Below, piece after piece: positions 62,854-64,000 of a stretch of DNA of 64,000 nt. The notes under the pieces are model-generated. The model ran no database searches. It had not been told where the DNA came from and was given only the letters and a program-made list of their open reading frames with translations. The number at the start of each line of letters is the position of its first letter. Positions within the stretch are counted from its first letter, which is position 1. This stretch comes from Drosophila pseudoobscura (lineage: Eukaryota > Arthropoda > Insecta > Diptera > Drosophilidae). The stretch is from contig NC_046679.1 in assembly GCF_009870125.1 (NCBI RefSeq), forward strand, positions 16,802,001 to 16,866,000, read 5' to 3'. Made by a program: the position numbers and the translations under genes.

Positions 62854-63369
62854 ATGGAGGCCGACCAGCCCAGCACCAGCAGCGTCAGCCTCAGCATAGA
62901 CAATGATCTAGCCGATGAGGATCTCGTATTGAATGATGAGTCTGCTGAAATAGCCCGACTGCAGCTGCCCGAAGAGGATCGACAGCCACAAGATAAGCTC
63001 GAACCGCTGGAGGAGGACGAGCGCATTGCCAAGATCGACTTCCACTGCTCTGCCTGCGACATGCACGAGCTCGTACACTACTTTGGACGCCAGCCGCCCT
63101 TTGCGCTTGGCATTAAATACCTCGAGGACACCTACGTAATGCGCGATCCCTTCCAGCCGCCACCGCCTCGTTGGCAGTCCAAGCCCGAGTACTACATTGC
63201 GATGGGCTCCAAGTGCAGCAGCTGCTCGAAGGTGGTGTGTAAAGATGCTGCTTGTAGCTTCTACTACACAAGGACCGTTTGTCTGCCCTGTGGCAAGGCC
63301 GAGCTCAAGGAATGGCCCGTGGAGGCACAGGCCCGTTTACGGAAACAGCTGGAGGACAAGGATAAGTAG
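62854..63369 (+). CDS. CDPF1-like Cys-rich DPF-motif protein
   Basis: A protein of 171 residues of the cysteine-rich DPF-motif-containing family; biochemical role unknown. The acidic N-terminus (about 1-65) is followed by a Cys-rich domain: FHCSACDMHELVHY, then VMRDPFQPPPPRWQ with the DPF motif, then SKCSSCSKVVCKDAACSFYY and TVCLPCG, a likely zinc-binding arrangement. An acceptor-like TTCTCTTGCAG lies just before the ATG and a GTAAAG donor near 62774, suggesting a short 5' UTR intron. The upstream in-frame codons have no needed start. It follows IBA57 closely on the same strand. Confidence 0.88.
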   Translation: MEADQPSTSSVSLSIDNDLADEDLVLNDESAEIARLQLPEEDRQPQDKLEPLEEDERIAKIDFHCSACDMHELVHYFGRQPPFALGIKYLEDTYVMRDPFQPPPPRWQSKPEYYIAMGSKCSSCSKVVCKDAACSFYYTRTVCLPCGKAELKEWPVEAQARLRKQLEDKDK

Positions 63370-63571
63370 CCACAGGTCTCAGGACCTATTGGGAATTGGA
63401 AATTTGCATTTATTTATCTGATCTGTGATCTGATCTAAAAGTTAACATTTGTGAAGTGTGGGGTAGGTCTAATGTTTGTGCTACAAACTTGAATGGGTGA
63501 TTAAAAAATAAACAAACAGTGGAATAGTCGAAGAGTTAGCCTAAGCAACTGCATCATTTTATGGAACCCGT

Positions 63572-64000
63572 TCACTTGTTGGCCAGGATCTCGAATTTCA
63601 TGCCATGCTCGTGCTTCTCCAGTTCGCTAATGAGACTAGTCTTGGAGAAAGCGGCAGCCGGGGCCAAGACACCGCCGTTATTGGGCATCTTGTCGCTTTC
63701 CCGCAGGATGGTTACAGCGGTCGAAAGCAGCGCCACACATGTCGCTCCATAGCCCGGATTCATGCCAGAGACGCGCACCATCAATGTCTTAGTGGGCGGT
63801 ACGGTATACTGGTCCGTGCTCTCGGCCAGACGATCAGCCTGGGGCCATCCAATTGCCTTGAAGGTCATCTTAAAGTAGGTGCGCTCCATGGACTCCTCGC
63901 TGGGACCGTCGCGAGAGGCCAGGCCTCCCGAGAAGATGCCCGGATACTTGAGCAGCAAAGTGCGTCCAATTTGGAATTTCGACATCAATCCAAAAATGCT
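63572..64000 (-). CDS. Saccharopine-dehydrogenase-like oxidoreductase (SCCPDH), C-terminal part
   Basis: The C-terminal 142 residues of an SCCPDH-family protein; the frame is open to the right edge, so the N-terminal Rossmann part lies outside. Family phrases are FQIGRTLLLKYPGIFSGGLA, GYGATCVALLSTAVTIL, NNGGVLAPAAAFSKT and LEKHEHGMKFEIL, ending LANK. Human SCCPDH is found on lipid droplets; substrate unknown. It converges on the CDPF1-like gene with 202 bp between stops. D. melanogaster has at least two paralogs, and I cannot say which this is. Confidence 0.9.
   Translation of the reverse strand, partial: SIFGLMSKFQIGRTLLLKYPGIFSGGLASRDGPSEESMERTYFKMTFKAIGWPQADRLAESTDQYTVPPTKTLMVRVSGMNPGYGATCVALLSTAVTILRESDKMPNNGGVLAPAAAFSKTSLISELEKHEHGMKFEILANK

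Overview
The window is a gene-dense stretch of Drosophila nuclear DNA. Short GT-AG introns, strong Drosophila codon bias and near-complete matches to well-known D. melanogaster 3R proteins (HOW, Pitchoune, FADD, ND-42, Drice, Ncd, Claret, Atg16) place it on Muller element E. The gene order does not match D. melanogaster as I remember it: genes from cytological region 93F-94A lie directly beside genes from 99C, with further blocks at the right end. The order and a TATACCC-ended repeat suggest another Sophophora lineage, most likely the obscura group. The species call is inference; the genus is secure.

Layout. 1-15.5 kb: the first coding exon of how (minus strand), about 10 kb of its first intron with no coding exon but many simple repeats and two clusters of CGATA palindromes, and the upstream intergenic DNA. 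15.5-28.8 kb (94A-like block): pit, Fadd, Prp17/CDC40, a TMEM181-type membrane protein, ND-42 and Cchl. 28.8-29.9 kb: the junction between blocks, with a possible tiny gene. 29.9-48 kb (99C-like block): Drice, ETF-beta, BPNT1, ncd, claret, Vps16B and a NAA20 acetyltransferase. 48-55.7 kb: two tandem ZAD zinc-finger paralogs separated by retroelement debris, a zinc-finger/BESS-like gene and an RBM34-like gene. 55.7-64 kb: Atg16, IBA57, CDPF1 and the 3' part of an SCCPDH-like gene that runs off the right edge.

Many neighbours are head-to-head pairs sharing a short promoter region: Fadd/Prp17, ND-42/Cchl, ETF-beta/BPNT1, ncd/claret, Vps16B/NAA20, BESS gene/RBM34, Atg16/IBA57. Most genes are housekeeping: mitochondrial metabolism (ND-42, Cchl, ETF-beta, IBA57), RNA processing (pit, Prp17, RBM34), and trafficking or autophagy (claret, Vps16B, Atg16). 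Two apoptosis or immune genes (Fadd, Drice) lie 10 kb apart.

The most interesting non-genic signal is a dispersed repeat of about 240 bp. It occurs as two single copies and one tandem pair (four units in all), immediately upstream of pit, Prp17 and ETF-beta, each time in the same orientation relative to the gene. Its gene-proximal end carries the GGTATATTT and GGTCACACTG core-promoter motifs. Other notable points are hidden C-terminal exons in both ZAD genes, a GC-AG intron and a 42-nt in-frame microexon in claret, and exon-like orphan fragments near 51.3 and 55.9 kb.

Exon boundaries were set by hand from splice consensus, reading frame and remembered family sequence. Phases were checked to sum correctly, but single-base errors are possible.
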